Below, one piece after another: positions 44,290 through 54,877 of a stretch of DNA of 64,000 nucleotides. Position numbers and translations under genes: made by a program. Each line of letters begins with the position of its first letter. Positions within the stretch are counted from its first letter, which is position 1. The notes under the pieces were generated by a model. The model ran no database searches. It had not been told where the DNA came from and saw only the letters and a list, made by a program, of their open reading frames with translations. This DNA is from CAIKMD01 sp963740675 (lineage in GTDB: Bacteria > Pseudomonadota > Alphaproteobacteria > ATCC43930 > CGMCC-115725), in contig CAVUFS010000001.1 in assembly GCA_963740675.1 (NCBI GenBank), positions 806,001 to 870,000 of the forward strand, written 5' to 3'.

Positions 44290-47200
44290 ATGAACCGTCA
44301 TGATCGGGTCGTCCGGATGCGCGGAGCCGCCGTCGCGACGACGCTCGGCTCTCTCGTTTTGGCGCTCAGCCTGTCCATGGTGCCGACGACAGCGTGGAGC
44401 GCTTGCAGCGCTGCCGACGTCGCCTCCTGCAGCGCATCGGGCGGTGCCGGCATCGTCGAGAGAACCGGCAACGGCGGCGCGGGCAATGGCGGGGGTGGGG
44501 GCGCGAGCGTCTTCGACAGCGGTACGGGGGTAACCGTTCCGATAGACGGCGCGCCCGTCTCGAATGGTACCGGCGGTAATGGCGCCGCGGGCGACAGTTC
44601 CGGTGGCACGGGTGGGGCACCTGGACAGTCGAGCAGTGCCGTCCTCTCGGTCCCGGCCAATGTCCAAGGCACGGCCGGCGGCCCGGGGCCCGACGGTTTC
44701 AACTTTGCCAGCGGCGGCGGCGGCGGCGGCGCCGGCATCGTGTATTCCGGTTCGACCATCACCATCGACAACGGCGCGACGGTTTCGGGCGGTGTCGGCG
44801 GCGTCGGCGGCAACGGGACAAGCGGCGATCAGAGCAATAGTGGCGGCGGCGGCGGCGGCGGCGCAGGTCTGTGGTCCAGCGGGACGAGCGCTACCATTAC
44901 CGTGAACGGGGGAGTCAACGGCGGCACGGGCGGTGCCAGCGGCGCCGGCGGCAACAACGGCGGCGGCGGTGGTGGCGGCGACGGCGTGTTGGCGCTGGGC
45001 AACGCGACGGCGGTAATCAATTCGAATACGGGCACGATCAACGGCGGCGTCGGCGGGGCGGCAGGCACAGCCACCTTCGACAATTCCGGACGCGCCGGCG
45101 ATGGCGGCTCCGGCGTCAACCTCGTCGGCGCCGGCAGCACCCTGGACAATGCGGGCACGATCTCGGGCGGTGCCGGCGGGGCGGGCGGCGGTAACGCCGG
45201 GCATGCCGTAGTCACCTGGGGCAATGTCGGCATCACCAATTCGGGGACGCTGAACGCCGGACTCAACGGTGGCTCGCCCGCCGCCGCCATCGAATTCCAT
45301 GGCACGAGCAATACGCTCAGCCTGCAGACCGGCAGCACCATCAACGGCGGGCTCGATCTGGCGGCTGGCGCGACCGCCAGTATCTCAGGCGTTGCCGGGG
45401 GAACAACGCTCGGCAACGCCATTACGGTCGGCAACAGCGCAGTTGTCACCGGCGACTCCAGTGTCGGCAATCTTCAATTCGATGGATTGATTTCCGGCAG
45501 TGGCGGTCTTGCCACCAGCGGCAGCAACACGCTGACGCTCACCAACACGAACACCTATACCGGCGGCACGTCGATCGCATCGGGCTCGACCCTGCAACTC
45601 GGCAGCGGCAGCACGACTGGCTCGATCGTCGGCGATATCACCAACAACGGCACGCTCAAAATCAACCGCAGCAACGCGGTCTCGCTGAGCGGCAACGTCG
45701 GCGGCGCGGGTGCGCTGTCCAAGGATGGTGCCGGCACGCTGACGCTCAGCGGCAACAACGGCTACACCGGCGGCACGACCGTGCTCGGCGGTACGATCGC
45801 GTTGTCGGGCAGCGGCACGATCGCTTCCAGCAGCGGACTCGATCTCGCGGTCAGCGGCGCCGGGTTCGATATATCCGGGATCACCGCCAGCGGCACCACG
45901 GTCAAAGATCTGACGACGGTTGCCGGCACGACGATCGCGCTCGGCGGCAAGACGCTGACCTTCGGCACCGGCAATTCGAAGAGTATCGCCGGCACCATCA
46001 CCGGCAGCGGCGGTAGTCTCGTCAAGCAGGGTGCAGGCTTCGTGCTGCTCTCGGGCGCCAACACCTACACCGGCGGCACCACGCTCAGCGCCGGCACGTT
46101 GCAGGTCGGCGTCGACACAGTCGGCACGCCCGGCGCGATCACTTCGTCGGCGCTGGGCACCGGCACGCTTACCTTCGATGGCGGCACGCTCGAAGCCTTC
46201 GGCAATTTCACTGTGGCGAATGCCGGCAAGGTCAACAACACCGGCGGCACCATCGATGCCGGCGGTAACGCTACCTTTACCTACTCAGGCGCGATCGCTG
46301 ACGGCGTTGGAACGGCCGGCACGCTCAACATCATCGACAGCAGCGCCGGCAACGGCGCAGTGATCTTGTCGGGCGCCAACACCTATGATGCGGCAACGGC
46401 GGTCGGCGACGGCATCGGGGCGGTGACACTGCAAGGCGGTGCCGCCAACAGCTTCAGCGCCAATTCGGCGGTGACGTTGAACGGCACGACGGGCGCGGTC
46501 GCCACTCTCAATCTCGGCGGCTTCGATCAAGCCATTGGCACGCTTGCGGCGACCGACAGCCACAACATCGTCACCAACACCGGCAGCAGCAACGCGACAC
46601 TGACCGTCGGCGGCATCACTGGTACTCTCAGTTCGACGACCTTCTCCGGTGTCATCCAAGACGGCACGCATACGACGGCGCTGGTTAAAGCCGGCCTCGG
46701 CAAGTTTATCCTAACCAATGCTAATACCTATAGCGGTGTTACGACGATCAATGCCGGTACGCTTGCCTTGTCGAGCGGCGGCGCGATCGGATCGAGCAGC
46801 GAGGTCGATCTTGCTGTTAACGGAGCGATCTTCGATATTTCAGGAACAACCAGCGGAGCCACGATCAAAGATCTGACCGGCGTAAGTGGCACAACGGTTG
46901 CTCTCGGTACGAAGACCCTAACGCTTGGTACTGGCAATTCCACGGGTTTCGATGGTGTGATTTCGGGCAGCAGTGGTGGCCTTATTAAGCAAGGTACGGG
47001 CACACTGACACTCGCGGGCCTGAATACTTATATCGGCATGACGACGATCAATGCAGGAACGCTGGCCGCATCAGGTGACACCCGTTTGGGCAGTGGCGTC
47101 AACCTTACCGCTAGTGGCGCGACCCTCGATATCTCGGGTGCTACGAGTAGCTTTTTCGATCCGTTTATCGGCATCGGCGTTACTTCTGTCGGTCTGGTAA

Positions 47201-49228
47201 CCAACGATTTGTCGGGCGTTAGCGGCAGCACCGTCGTGTTAGGGGACAAAACACTGGAGCTCTCGACCGTCAATTCGACGACATTCGCGGGCGTGATTTC
47301 TGGCAATGGTGGAGGTCTGATCAAGGCTAATGGGAACACGCTGACACTTACCGGCACGAATACGTACACGGGGGCAACGATACTTACTCTTGGTTCCGGT
47401 GGTGGAACACTCGCTCTGTCTGGTAATGGATCAATCGCCTCGAGTAGTGGGGTCAATCTGGTCGCTCACGACACCATCTTCGATATTTCAGGTACGACCG
47501 CCGGGACCACGATCCAAGACCTCTCCGGTGTCAGCGGCAGTACGGTCGCACTCGGAGGCAAGACGTTGACGGTCGGAACCGGCAATTCGACTAGCTTTGG
47601 GGGTGCGATTGCGGATGGCGGCATCGGTGGCGGCACCGGCGGCTCGCTCGTCAAGCAAGGGACCGGGACGCTGATCCTCAACGGCGTCAATACCTATACC
47701 GGCGACACAACGATCAACGACGGCGTGCTTGAAATCGGCGACGTATCGCATTCGAATGCGAGATCTCACTGGCAATGTCATCGTCGGCGCTGCTGGCGCA
47801 CTCTTCGGCCATGGCACTGTCGGCGGTGCCGTGACAAACACCGCGGGCGGCATGGTTGCGCCGGGCGGTTCGATCGGCACCCTCAGCGTTGCCTCCTATA
47901 CGCAAGGCAGCACCAGCACCTTGCAGATCGAAGTCTCGCCTTCGGCCGCGAGCAAACTCGCGGTCACCGGTACGGCGTCGCTCGCCGGCAGGCTGTCTCT
48001 TGTCTATGACCCCGGCGTTTACACCGCGACGACCCACAACCTTGTCCATGCCGGCACGGTCACGGGCACGTTCTCGACGGTGAATGCGTCGGGCAGTACA
48101 CCAAGCGACCTCAATCAATCGATCACCTACAGCGGCACCGATGTCGATCTTGTACTCGGCGGCTCTTCATCGTCCTCGACGTCGATTGTCGTGCGCCCCA
48201 CGAACGCTACCGTCTTCTCGTCGCTCAGCACCAGCGCGCTCTTCGGCGGCCAGCAGGCGAATGCGACCTTGCTCGGTCATCTCGCCGGCGCGCATAGCGG
48301 CACGGGCAGCGAGACGATCGAGACCGCGCTTGCCGGTACGACACCGACGAAGCTCGCCTTCAACGGCGGTGCGATGCATCTGAACGACGCGGTCGCGCAA
48401 CTGCCCGATGCGATGGCGCAGCTCGGCGGATGGTTCCGCGCAATCGGCAGCTTCGCGAGCCTCTCCAGCAGCAGCGTCCCGGGCGTCGACACGCAAGGCG
48501 GCGGATTCATCGCCGGCCTCGACCGGCCCATCAACGAGAACATCACCGTCGGCATCGCCGGCGGCTACAGCCACACCAATCTCTCGCAGCACGACGATGA
48601 GAACGGCACGCTCGATACGCCGCGCATCGCCGCCTATGGCAGCTATGTCATGGGCCCCTGGGCCTTCGATGCGACGGTTGGCTACGCCTATGACCGCGTT
48701 AGCGAGAAGCGTCCGCTCACCGGCATAGGCACCGCCTCGGCCAATTACGATGGGCATGAAGCGACCGGCGCGGCGCAAGCCAGCTATCGCTTCGACTATG
48801 CCGGCTTCTCCGTGATGCCCAATGCCGGTCTCACCTATGTCCACCTTTTCAACAATGGGCTCGAAGAAGGCGGCGCCGGCGGCTTCGATCTCGACGTGAT
48901 GCATCGCAACGCGGACTCGCTGCGGCCCTTCATCGGGGTCAGCGCCAGCACGCCGATCACCACGTCAGGCGACCTGCGCCTCGTGCCCGAAGGCGATATC
49001 CGCTACAGCCACGAGCTCTTCGCGACGGCGCCGAGCCTCATCTCGGTCGGCGGCGGCAATTTCGCGGTGAACGGCATCACGCCATCGCATGATCTGCTCA
49101 CCATCGGCGGCGGGATCACCGCAGCGATGACCGATCGCCTCGCGCTCTTCGCCGATTATCACGTGACTTTGCCGACCGGGAATTACTGGCAGCAGACCAT
49201 CAGCGCCGGCGCGCGCTACCAGTTCTGA
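44290..49228 (+). pseudogene. Large type V autotransporter adhesin, broken by a +1 frameshift before the barrel
   Basis: Repaired length is about 1645 residues. A signal peptide (cut near AWSA, residue 37) is followed by a Gly/Ala/Asn-rich stretch (to about residue 340), beta-helix repeats with autotransporter-associated motifs (about 395-1150), and a C-terminal beta-barrel of about 270 residues from GWFRAIGSFASLSS to the terminal ARYQF. The frame changes at about 47764 (an extra T after LEIGDVSHSNAR) and continues as LTGNVIVGAAGALFGHGTVG. As written, the passenger frame ends at 48009 without a barrel, so it could not be translocated. GGGGGA precedes ATG 44290. No protease active site is seen; adhesion is the likely role. 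Confidence 0.85.
45550..47709 (+). repeat. Eight NTYTGGT-type passenger repeats
   Basis: Copies of the NTYTGGTT-xx-SAGTL unit start at 45550, 45757, 46060, 46378, 46723, 47023, 47359 and 47689, with spacings of 207 to 345 bases. Between them are variants of SGSGGLVKQGTGTLTLSG and LDISGTTAGTTIKDLSGV. These are autotransporter-associated beta-strand repeats. Copies 5-7 are lower in GC and use more A/T-ending codons than copies 1-4. Confidence 0.8.
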
Positions 49229-49454
49229 CGGCGGTCGCGGCGATTTTTCGCTTCCAGACATGCCCGTGATCAAGACGCGCTTCCGAACCATCGAGATGAG
49301 TCCGTTGGCGAAGAGAATCGGTGCAAATAATCAGACGTTTTTGACGGCCTCTCGGTGAAGCGCGCGACGTTACCGACACTTGGTGGCTGTCCGGAGGTAT
49401 TTTGCTCGGCTCACCCAAAGGGCTCGCTATCAGCCATGGGCCACGCTGGCGGGA

Positions 49455-49631
49455 TCAGGCATGATCTTCAGCCAACGCGCGCGTCTGCTCCGTCAAACGC
49501 TCGTATCGCTCTGCTATCTCGCTGTAGCGCTTGGCGATCTGCCGGTCGCCTACCGTCATCGCCGCATCGCGCATATGCCGTGCAGCTTCGCTGTAACGTG
49601 CGACCTGATCCTGCGCCCATACTTTTCCCAT
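49455..49631 (-). CDS. Small coiled-coil protein of unknown function
   Basis: 58 residues, MGKVWAQDQVARYSEAARHM then YSEIAERYERLTEQTRALAE, entirely helical with heptad spacing. AGAGG lies 6 bases upstream. No other gene can be seen between the autotransporter stop (49228) and this gene. The 281-base gap on its other side holds two hairpins. Confidence 0.6.
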   Translation of the reverse strand: MGKVWAQDQVARYSEAARHMRDAAMTVGDRQIAKRYSEIAERYERLTEQTRALAEDHA

Positions 49632-49690
49632 CACTGACCTCTTCAGTGAGACTGACAAGTCCACGAACAACGGAGCGCAACGGGCTAAGT

Positions 49691-49714
49691 TTCCACTGAA
49701 GCTGTGCAGTGGAA
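49691..49714. repeat. 8-bp inverted repeat
   Basis: TTCCACTG-N8-CAGTGGAA is perfect. It lies about 60 bases upstream of the small coiled-coil gene and could be its operator. Confidence 0.5.
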
Positions 49715-49781
49715 GCGAGATACTTCGCTCTGTGGGGCAGGCAGGCGCGCTTGATCACGTGCCGCTCAATAACCACATCCA

Positions 49782-49810
49782 CGCTTCAAACGCTCATGGC
49801 GTTTGAAGCG
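49782..49810. repeat. 12-bp inverted repeat with 5-base loop
   Basis: CGCTTCAAACGC-TCATG-GCGTTTGAAGCG is perfect and would form a strong hairpin. It is in the gap between two minus-strand genes, about 100 bases beyond the end of the dehydrogenase gene's neighbour region, without a T-run. Confidence 0.6.
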
Positions 49811-49912
49811 GAGTAGGGGGGCACGAAAACTAAATTTTACCGAACAAAGCCAAATTCCCTTGGTAAATCAAAGGCCGGGGCAAATCAACGATCCGCCGAT
49901 TTGGCTTCGTGC

Positions 49913-50767
49913 TTAGCGCTTGAGGAAAGCCTCGATCGTGCCGACGGCGCCGCCGTCCTTGCGGTCGGGGAAGTCGTGCGCGATCTGCTCGTAGAGCCGC
50001 GCCGCGCCGGCCAGCATCTGGCTTGCGCCCGGGTCGGCGGCGAGGAATTTCGAGATCTCCTCCATCTCCGCGACCCAGCGATAGGCCTTGGGGAACATGC
50101 GCGGCATCTGCTTCGAGACATACCCGAAGACCTCAGGCAGGCTGTCGGCGAGTGCCTCGCGCACCGTCGGCGCGACGTTGTTGCGCATCGCGCCGAGCAT
50201 CATCGAGGCGCCGATCGCCTGCGTGCCTTTGGTGAGACAGGCATAACCCATCTTCACGGCGGAGGCTTCGCCGATGCCGCCGTCGACGATGCGGATGTCG
50301 AGACCGTAATCCTTGAGCGCGAGCACGGAGCGCGCGCCGGGGCCCGAAGCATAGAGCCGCGGTCCGCCAGCGCCCGAAGGCGAGGGCGGCGCGCCGAGGA
50401 TGCCCATATCAGCGAAAGCCGAACCACCGGGCGCGATCGCTTCCGCGACCTCGCGCACCGTGGCGGGGGCAAGCGCGTTGCAATCGGCGAAGATCGGCTT
50501 GCGGTCGAGCCGCGCCAGCACCGGCGCCATGCGCTCGGCGAAAGCCTTGGCGTCGCCGGGCGGCACGATCGAGAGCACGAAATCCGCGCCGTTCACCAGC
50601 GTGAAATCGTCATCGACTGGCACCATGCCGGCTTCGCGCGCACGTATGCGGCTCGCTTCGCTCCGGCCTTTGAGCGAGGTGCGCACCGCGGCGCCGCGCG
50701 AATGCAGCCTTTGTCCCACCGCCGCGCCCATTTCGCCCTGCGCGACCACTACGATCGTCAATGCCAT
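49913..50767 (-). CDS. NAD(P)-dependent 6PGDH/beta-hydroxyacid dehydrogenase-like protein with DUF1932
   Basis: 284 residues. N-terminal Rossmann fold (IVVVAQGEMGAAVGQRLHSR) where the usual GxGxMG reads AQGEMG, then a DUF1932-type helical domain (YACLTKGTQAIGASMMLGAM). GGGIGEASAVKMGYA contains the expected active-site Lys. Substrate unknown; related proteins are called phosphogluconate dehydrogenase-like. Confidence 0.82.
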   Translation of the reverse strand: MALTIVVVAQGEMGAAVGQRLHSRGAAVRTSLKGRSEASRIRAREAGMVPVDDDFTLVNGADFVLSIVPPGDAKAFAERMAPVLARLDRKPIFADCNALAPATVREVAEAIAPGGSAFADMGILGAPPSPSGAGGPRLYASGPGARSVLALKDYGLDIRIVDGGIGEASAVKMGYACLTKGTQAIGASMMLGAMRNNVAPTVREALADSLPEVFGYVSKQMPRMFPKAYRWVAEMEEISKFLAADPGASQMLAGAARLYEQIAHDFPDRKDGGAVGTIEAFLKR

Positions 50768-50858
50768 GCTTGCCTCATTCGTTCAGTGTCGCTTGCTGGC
50801 CTAACCCAAGACCTCGCGCTAGGCTGCGTCAAGCCTCGATGCGAGAGGAGATTTCATC

Positions 50859-51530
50859 ATGTGGACGCTGCTGTCGCGCAAGAAGCTCGAATTGCCGAGC
50901 CGCGAGGACGCGTTGCCCGGACGACAGGCGAAGATGCCGATCGGATCAGCGCATTTCGTCAATGGCCATCCGCTGGAGCCGCCGTTTCCGAACGGTCTCG
51001 AAAGCGTCGTCGTTGCCATGGGCTGTTTCTGGGGCGCCGAGCGCGCTTTCTGGCTGGTTCCCGGCGTTTATACGACGGCGGTCGGCTATGCCGGCGGCCA
51101 TACGCCGAACCCGAGCTATGAAGAGGTTTGCTCGGGCCGTACCGGCCACACCGAGGTCGTGCTCGTCGTCTACGATCCGAAGAAGGTGAGCTTCGATTCG
51201 ATCCTCAAGGCTTTCTGGGAAAGCCACGATCCGACGCAGGGCATGCGCCAGGGCAACGATGTCGGCACGCAATATCGCTCGGCGATCTATGTGACGACGC
51301 CGGAGCAGAAAGCATCGGCGATCGCCTCATCCGATGCCTATGCGAAAGAGCTGGGCAAAGCCGGTCATGGCGCGATCACGACCGAGATCAAGGACGCGCA
51401 GCCCTTCTACTATGCCGAGGATTATCACCAGCAATATCTCGCCAAGAATCCCGGCGGCTATTGCGGCCTCGGCGGCACCGGCGTGAGCTGTCCGATCGGG
51501 GTCGGCGTGAGTGCGCCGGCGGCTCATTGA
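50859..51530 (+). CDS. msrA: Peptide methionine sulfoxide reductase MsrA
   Basis: 223 residues. The catalytic GCFWGAERAFW is followed by GYAGGHTPNPSYEEVCSGRT, GHTEVVLVVYDPKKV and QYRSAIYV. The C-terminal GGYCGLGGTGVSCPIG carries two recycling Cys. It reduces S-methionine sulfoxide with thioredoxin. The N-terminal extension of about 45 residues is common in proteobacteria. Confidence 0.95.
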   Translation: MWTLLSRKKLELPSREDALPGRQAKMPIGSAHFVNGHPLEPPFPNGLESVVVAMGCFWGAERAFWLVPGVYTTAVGYAGGHTPNPSYEEVCSGRTGHTEVVLVVYDPKKVSFDSILKAFWESHDPTQGMRQGNDVGTQYRSAIYVTTPEQKASAIASSDAYAKELGKAGHGAITTEIKDAQPFYYAEDYHQQYLAKNPGGYCGLGGTGVSCPIGVGVSAPAAH

Positions 51531-51540
51531 GCCGATTGCA

Positions 51541-52563
51541 TTGACCGGATCTGCATTGAAGAGCGCGGCGCTCGCCATCCTTCTTCTCGGGCTCTCCTTC
51601 GGCTCGGCGGCGACGGCAGATCCGCTCAAGATTCGGATCGGCATGCAAACGCCGCCGGACAAGTTCCTGACGATGCTTGCGCATCGCAAGGAAATCGTTC
51701 CGCATGTCGATACCTCTTATGAGCTGGAGCCGGTGCGCTTCGCTGCTTCGTCCGAGGAGGTGACGGCGCTTGCGACCGGCGATCTCGATATCGGCAATCT
51801 CGCTTATTCCTCGCTCGCCATCGCGATCGAGAATGCCAAGCTCGACGATATTCGCATGATCGCCGAAAGCCTGCGCGACGGCGTGCCGGGCTATTTCACC
51901 TATCAATTCCGGGTCAAGAACGATAGCGTCATTAAGAGCGTCGACGATTTGAAGGGCAAGATCGTCGGCAGCAACGGCATCGGCTCGGCGACCGATATGG
52001 GCGCGCGCCTCCTGATGCGTCGCCATGGTCTCGAAGACAGGAAGAATTATTCCGTCGTCGCGGCGCCGCTGCCCAATCTTGTGCCGATGCTGATGGAGGG
52101 CAAGGTCGATGTGACCTCGATCGGGCCCGCGGACGCGCTCAAGCCGCAAGTCGCGGCGGGGACGCATACGCTCTTTACCCAGGCCGATGCGTTCGGCGTC
52201 ACGCAATTGTCGCTTTACGTCGCACGAGCGCCGTGGCTCGCGAAGAATCGCGCCGCGCTCGATGATTTTTTCGAGGATTTGGTGCGTGCGACGCGGTGGT
52301 CGATCGATCCCGCCAATCGCGAGGCGGTTGCCGCGCTTTTCGCCGCCAATACCAAGCAGCCGATCGATAGCCTCGATTATTTCATGACCAAGAACGACTT
52401 CTATCGCGATCCCGATGCACGGCCCGATGTCGCGGCGACGCAAAAGAACATCGACGCGATGCGCGAATTGGGGTTCATCAAAAACAGCATCGACATTGCC
52501 AAATACACGGACGTCTCGTTCATCGACAGGGCGGTGAAGCGCCTCGACGGAGAAAATCGGTAG
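51541..52563 (+). CDS. NMT1-type ABC transporter substrate-binding protein (paralogue 4, divergent)
   Basis: About 340 residues; signal peptide LKSAALAILLLGLSFGSAAT, then LKIRIGMQTPPDKFLTMLAH and a SsuA/NMT1-like fold (DLKGKIVGSNGIGSATDMGA, MEGKVDVTSIGPADALKPQV). It lacks the shared C terminus of the other three. The start is uncertain: GTG 51511 inside msrA or TTG 51541; the latter puts the signal peptide close to the N terminus. No permease is adjacent. Confidence 0.8.
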   Translation: MTGSALKSAALAILLLGLSFGSAATADPLKIRIGMQTPPDKFLTMLAHRKEIVPHVDTSYELEPVRFAASSEEVTALATGDLDIGNLAYSSLAIAIENAKLDDIRMIAESLRDGVPGYFTYQFRVKNDSVIKSVDDLKGKIVGSNGIGSATDMGARLLMRRHGLEDRKNYSVVAAPLPNLVPMLMEGKVDVTSIGPADALKPQVAAGTHTLFTQADAFGVTQLSLYVARAPWLAKNRAALDDFFEDLVRATRWSIDPANREAVAALFAANTKQPIDSLDYFMTKNDFYRDPDARPDVAATQKNIDAMRELGFIKNSIDIAKYTDVSFIDRAVKRLDGENR

Positions 52564-52585
52564 TGGGCGAGGGAGCCGCATCGCA

Positions 52586-52930
52586 TTGAAGAACGCGGCA
52601 CTCGATAAATTCTGCCGCTCGCTCCCGAGCGCGACGATGTCGGTCCAATGGGGCGATCATCACGTCTATAAGGTCGGCGGCAAGATGTTCGCGGTGCTCA
52701 CCGACCGCGGCACCGCGTCGTTCAAGGCGAATGACGTTGCTTTCGAGATGCTGGTCGAGACCGGTCAGGCGCGGCCATCGCCTTATATGGCGCGCGCTCG
52801 CTGGCTCTATGTCGACGATATGAAGCAATTCCCGGCGGCTGAGCTGCGCCAATACATCGCGCAGTCGCATGCCCTCGTCGCAAAGAAGCTCACCAAGAAA
52901 GCGCAGCGCGAATTGGGCTTGGCTGACTAG
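52586..52930 (+). CDS. MmcQ/YjbR family protein
   Basis: 114 residues with the family pattern LPSATMSVQWGDHHVYKVGG, KMFAVLTDRGTASFKANDVA and RARWLYVDDMKQFPAAELRQ. The cyaY-like alpha-beta fold has a proposed DNA-binding role in some members. TTG start. Confidence 0.85.
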   Translation: MKNAALDKFCRSLPSATMSVQWGDHHVYKVGGKMFAVLTDRGTASFKANDVAFEMLVETGQARPSPYMARARWLYVDDMKQFPAAELRQYIAQSHALVAKKLTKKAQRELGLAD

Positions 52931-52933
52931 CGT

Positions 52934-53422
52934 TTACGGCTTGGTGCAGGTCCATACTTCGATCTCGCAACCTTTGCCGTGGTCGCGTGCGCAACTTTTG
53001 AGCGCGCTGTCTTCCGCTGACTTTTCTGTGCCGCCGCTGCCGGTCGAGAATACGCCTTTGCTCTCGACCGCGGCGACGGCGGCGCAGCTATTCGAGAAAC
53101 GGGTGACGACTTTGCAATCATTGCCGTTCGGTTGGCAATTGGTGAGCGCCTTGCGGTCCGCGTCGCGCGACGATCGTTCGTCGAAGGAATAGCCATAAGC
53201 CGCGCTCTTCGCACCGTAAGCGATCGCGCCGTAGGAGACCTGTGGCTTGTCGCATTGCTGGCGATAACATTGCTGCAACCGCTCGAGGCATGCGTTCTGA
53301 TCCATGCCGAAGCAGCTACCGTAAGCGCGTTGGCACTCATCGACGCAATCGGCGCGCGCTATGCCAAGCGGCGCCATCGCCGCGATGGTCGTCGCGAAGA
53401 ACAAAGCCCCCCAATGCCGCAT
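52934..53422 (-). CDS. Secreted DUF4189 family protein
   Basis: 162 residues: signal peptide (cut after GIARA), a Cys-rich segment (DCVDECQRAYGSCFGMDQNA, then CLERLQQCYRQQCDKP) and a DUF4189 domain (YGAIAYGAKSAAYGYSFDER, ALTNCQPNGNDCKVVTRFSN). At least ten Cys suggest disulfides. The domain binds unknown ligands and is frequent in alphaproteobacteria. Confidence 0.82.
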   Translation of the reverse strand: MRHWGALFFATTIAAMAPLGIARADCVDECQRAYGSCFGMDQNACLERLQQCYRQQCDKPQVSYGAIAYGAKSAAYGYSFDERSSRDADRKALTNCQPNGNDCKVVTRFSNSCAAVAAVESKGVFSTGSGGTEKSAEDSALKSCARDHGKGCEIEVWTCTKP

Positions 53423-53440
53423 CGCGTCCCCCGATTGCGG

Positions 53441-54613
53441 CTACGCCACTACCTTCTCTGCTTTGAGTCGGCCGATCGTATCGGCGTCATAGCCCAGGCC
53501 GCGCAAGATCTCGTCCGTATGCTCGCCGCGCTCCGGCGTCGCGGTGCGCAGCGATGACGGCGTACGCGAGAGGAACATCGGTTGGCCGATGAGATCGACG
53601 GTCCCGAGGATTGGATGCTCGACGCTCTGCGCCATCTGCAGGTGTTGCACCTGCGGATCGGCGAAGACCTCGTTCATCTTGTAGATCGGGCCGCACGGCA
53701 CGCCCGCCTCGTTCAGCGCCTCGACCCATTCGGCCGAGCTGCGTGTTGCGGTGCGCTCATCGATCAGTGCGTTGAGCTCGTCGCGATTCTGGCGTCGGAC
53801 TTTGAAATTGGCGAATCTCGGATCGGTCGTCAGCTCCGGCACGCCGAGCGCCTGGCAGAGTTTCGCGTAGATCGGATTGCTCGATGCCGCGATGTTGATG
53901 TGGCCGTCCTTGGTGCGATAGACGGCGGCGGGAATGTTGGTTGGGTGGTTGTTGCCTTCCTGGCCCGGCACCTCCTGCGACATCGTCCAGCGCGAGCCCT
54001 GGAAATCGAGCATCGCGATCATCGCCGTCAGCAGCGAGGAGTGTACCCACTGGCCTTCGCCCAATTCCTCGCGCTCGAGCAACGCGATGAAGATGCCTTG
54101 TGCGGCGAAGATGCCGGCGCAGAGATCGGCGATCGGGATACCGGCGCGTACCGGTCCTTGCCCCGGCAGGCCGGTGATCGCCATCAGCCCGCCCATGCCC
54201 TGCGCGATCGGATCGAAGCCCGGCCGGTTGCGATAAGGCCCATCCTGGCCAAAGCCCGAGATGCTGGCGTAAACCAGCCGCTTGTTGATGGCTTTCAGCA
54301 ACTCGTAATCGATGCCAAGGCGGAATTTCACATCCGGCCGGTAATTCTCGACCAGGACATCGGCGTCCTTCACCAGCGCTTTGAGGATCGCGACACCTTC
54401 CGGCTTTTTCAGATCGATCGCGATGCTGCGCTTGTTGCGGTGCAGATTCTGGAAGTCCGAGCCGTGACGTTCGCTGGCGAACCCGTCGTCTTCCGGGTTC
54501 TCGACCTTGATGCAATCTGCGCCCCAATCGGCGAGTTGGCGAACGCAGGTCGGGCCGGCGCGTACGCGCGTCAGATCGATCACTTTGAAGCGAGTAAGGG
54601 GAAGCTTGCTCAT
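53441..54613 (-). CDS. CaiB/BaiF family CoA transferase
   Basis: 390 residues. Class III CoA transferase marks: FKVIDLTRVRAGPTCVRQLA, DWGADCIKVENPEDDGFASE, and the catalytic Asp in NRPGFDPIAQGMGGLMAITG. It moves CoA between carboxylic acids; the acceptor is unknown. Start ATG 54613. Downstream, a DUF4189 gene is oriented the same way. Confidence 0.92.
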   Translation of the reverse strand: MSKLPLTRFKVIDLTRVRAGPTCVRQLADWGADCIKVENPEDDGFASERHGSDFQNLHRNKRSIAIDLKKPEGVAILKALVKDADVLVENYRPDVKFRLGIDYELLKAINKRLVYASISGFGQDGPYRNRPGFDPIAQGMGGLMAITGLPGQGPVRAGIPIADLCAGIFAAQGIFIALLEREELGEGQWVHSSLLTAMIAMLDFQGSRWTMSQEVPGQEGNNHPTNIPAAVYRTKDGHINIAASSNPIYAKLCQALGVPELTTDPRFANFKVRRQNRDELNALIDERTATRSSAEWVEALNEAGVPCGPIYKMNEVFADPQVQHLQMAQSVEHPILGTVDLIGQPMFLSRTPSSLRTATPERGEHTDEILRGLGYDADTIGRLKAEKVVA

Positions 54614-54877
54614 AATGCCGCGCCCGATTGTCGTTGAATGAGCCCAATGGCAACCTAGCAGGGACGGTGAGACCCGGCGAGCACGCCGCCATCGCCGTTT
54701 TCGCACCGCCCGAGGGCGCCCGCTATCGCGGGCCACAGGGCCGATGACCATCGATTACCTACGTAGCCCGGTTTTCCCCGCCCTCCGCTTGACCCAAGGG
54801 TATTGCACCGCCAATCTTTACTCGCCTGGGCCTCCGAATCCGAATAGGATCGGCCCCCGGGGGAGAGAAACGCGTCA

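Noticed and set aside
44287..45300. Long minus-strand frames opposite the Gly-rich autotransporter passenger
   Set aside because: Low-complexity Ala/Arg/Pro translations caused by GGC/GCC repeats on the coding strand.
45550..47709. Regular repeats considered as a CRISPR array
   Set aside because: Spacing of 207-345 bases, coding through, and repeats vary at the third codon position; they are protein repeats.
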